Source: Gemmatimonadota bacterium (GTDB taxonomy: Bacteria > Gemmatimonadota > Gemmatimonadetes > Gemmatimonadales > Gemmatimonadaceae). Taken from it: a stretch of 7,325 bases of DNA. The DNA is taken from positions 1 to 7,325 of the forward strand of contig QHUV01000410.1 in the NCBI GenBank assembly GCA_003222065.1, read 5' to 3'. The position numbers and the translations under genes are program-made. Shown here piece by piece: positions 6,746-7,325 of this stretch; position 1 is the stretch's first letter, and every line of letters starts with the position of its first letter. A model generated the notes under the pieces. That model did not search any database and was not told where the DNA came from. It saw only the letters and a list, made by a program, of their open reading frames with translations.

Positions 6746-7325
6746 TAGCCGCGAACGAGCCGCACGGTCGTGCCCCAGGGGTCCGTCGCCAACGCGTCGT
6801 CGCCGTCGCGCTCCACCCTCCCCTTTGTCGTCGTTAGGCTGCGCTCCGCGGCGGCGACATCTTCCGCATCTGGAACGACAACCTGCCACTCGAGCAGACG
6901 CGCGTCCTCGGGACCGGCCGTCGGTGCGCCGACTGCCCAAGTATTGGTGCCGAGATGGTGGTGATACCCGCCAGCCGAGAGGAAGAGAGCTCCTGGGTAG
7001 TTCCAGACGACTTTGTCCAATCCCAGCCCGACATGATAAAACGCTGACGCACTCTCCAGATCTCCAACATGCAGATGCACATGCCCGATGACTGTCCCCG
7101 GTGGCATTCCCGACCAGGCCTGGGTGGGACGTCCCTGCTCCTTCGCCGCCGCGAGGACGCTCGCGACGTCGAGGGGCACCGTCGTCATCACGAGCTGCCG
7201 GTCATGATGTTGCCACGCGGACCGTGGCCGATCGGCATAGACCTCGATACCCAAGCCGTCGGGATCCGTCAGATAGATCGCCTCGCTCACGAAGTGGTCG
7301 GACATCCCCGCGTACGCGCCGAGCT
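6745..7325 (-). CDS. CatE-like extradiol ring-cleavage dioxygenase, VOC superfamily (N-terminus beyond window)
   Basis: The fragment resembles catechol-2,3-dioxygenase CatE-type proteins (COG2514), which use a divalent metal to open catechol-like rings. The reading frame stays open upstream of ATG 7305 to the window edge (L-G-A-Y-A-G-M-S-D-H), and M-S-D-H is an internal family motif, so that ATG is not the start. About 190 of a usual ~285 residues are present. Numbering from that Met, SDHFVSEAIYLTDPDGLGIE (2-21) carries candidate metal ligands H4 and E21. YADRPRSAW follows, then the second module begins at GHVHLHVGDLESASAFYHVG (74-93). SAGGYHHHLGTNTW (110-123) is highly characteristic, and the protein ends near DPWGTTVRLVRG. 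The second module lacks the usual His and Glu at its later ligand positions, so catalysis probably sits in the first module. The true substrate is unknown. A 155-nt gap with a hairpin separates it from the efflux genes, so it is probably a separate transcript. Confidence 0.88.
   Translation of the reverse strand, partial: LGAYAGMSDHFVSEAIYLTDPDGLGIEVYADRPRSAWQHHDRQLVMTTVPLDVASVLAAAKEQGRPTQAWSGMPPGTVIGHVHLHVGDLESASAFYHVGLGLDKVVWNYPGALFLSAGGYHHHLGTNTWAVGAPTAGPEDARLLEWQVVVPDAEDVAAAERSLTTTKGRVERDGDDALATDPWGTTVRLVRG

Larger units (their letters stand above)
1010..6839. other. Dispersed over-represented octamer GCCTAACG / CGTTAGGC (nine sites)
   Basis: Exact octamers are at 1010-1017, 2126-2133, 2519-2526, 3031-3038, 5261-5268, 5344-5351 and 6832-6839. 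Seven-of-eight matches are at 3315-3321 and 4505-4511. For equal base frequencies about 0.2 exact octamers (both orientations) would be expected in 7.3 kb. The sites occur in all four coding units. They sit in different codon phases: Pro-Asn as CCT-AAC, Leu-Gly as TTA-GGN, Leu-Thr as CTA-ACG and Val-Arg as GTT-AGG. Function is unknown. Confidence 0.6.

Noticed and set aside
1010..6839. GTTAGGC/GCCTAAC words as integron attC core sites
   Set aside because: They match the attC core consensus, but they are scattered singly within conserved coding sequence. They lack the paired arms, spacing and cassette structure of an integron.
7303..7305. ATG at 7305 as the true start of the VOC gene
   Set aside because: The frame remains open upstream and the following SDHFVSEAIYL is an internal family motif. 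About 90 residues would be missing.
1..7325. CRISPR arrays, tRNA or rRNA genes, transposase genes
   Set aside because: No regularly spaced repeats, cloverleaf-like or rRNA-like sequence and no transposase motifs were seen on either strand.

Overview
The window is GC-rich and every gene I can support lies on the minus strand, so the genes read from right to left. The GC content, the HAE1-type RND efflux locus and a dispersed palindromic repeat of the TGTCATCCCGAG...GAGGGATCT type suggest a soil or environmental Gram-negative bacterium. Gemmatimonadota or Acidobacteriota are my best guesses; this is inference, because no phylogenetic marker is present.

Layout in transcription order. (1) 7325-6745: the C-terminal two thirds of a CatE-like VOC-superfamily ring-cleavage dioxygenase, whose start lies beyond the window. 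(2) 6744-6590: an intergenic control region with a short hairpin at the VOC stop, a weak -10-like hexamer and a perfect 18-bp palindrome just before the next gene. (3) 6589-5276: a lipoprotein periplasmic adaptor (MFP/HlyD type) with an unusual ~50-residue low-complexity insertion. (4) 5272-2363: a first HAE1 RND permease, interrupted by an in-frame TAG and lacking about 65 codons including TM7, so it reads as two ORFs (5272-3770 and 3745-2363). (5) 2354-2261: a large imperfect hairpin/palindromic repeat. (6) 2243-1: a second, paralogous RND permease, uninterrupted but cut by the left window edge at residue 747.

Genes 3-6 have the adaptor-permease-permease layout of MdtABC-like tripartite pumps, in which two different permeases can form a mixed trimer. 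The outer-membrane channel is not in the window. As written, the first permease cannot be made as one polypeptide, so the pump would depend on the second permease alone, unless the deletion is an assembly or strain-specific artefact.

The two most notable observations are the clean, frame-preserving deletion in permease 1, whose junction codon is itself the stop, and a strong excess of the octamer GCCTAACG/CGTTAGGC. The octamer is scattered through all the genes in several codon phases and is often built from codons expected to be rare in a GC-rich genome.
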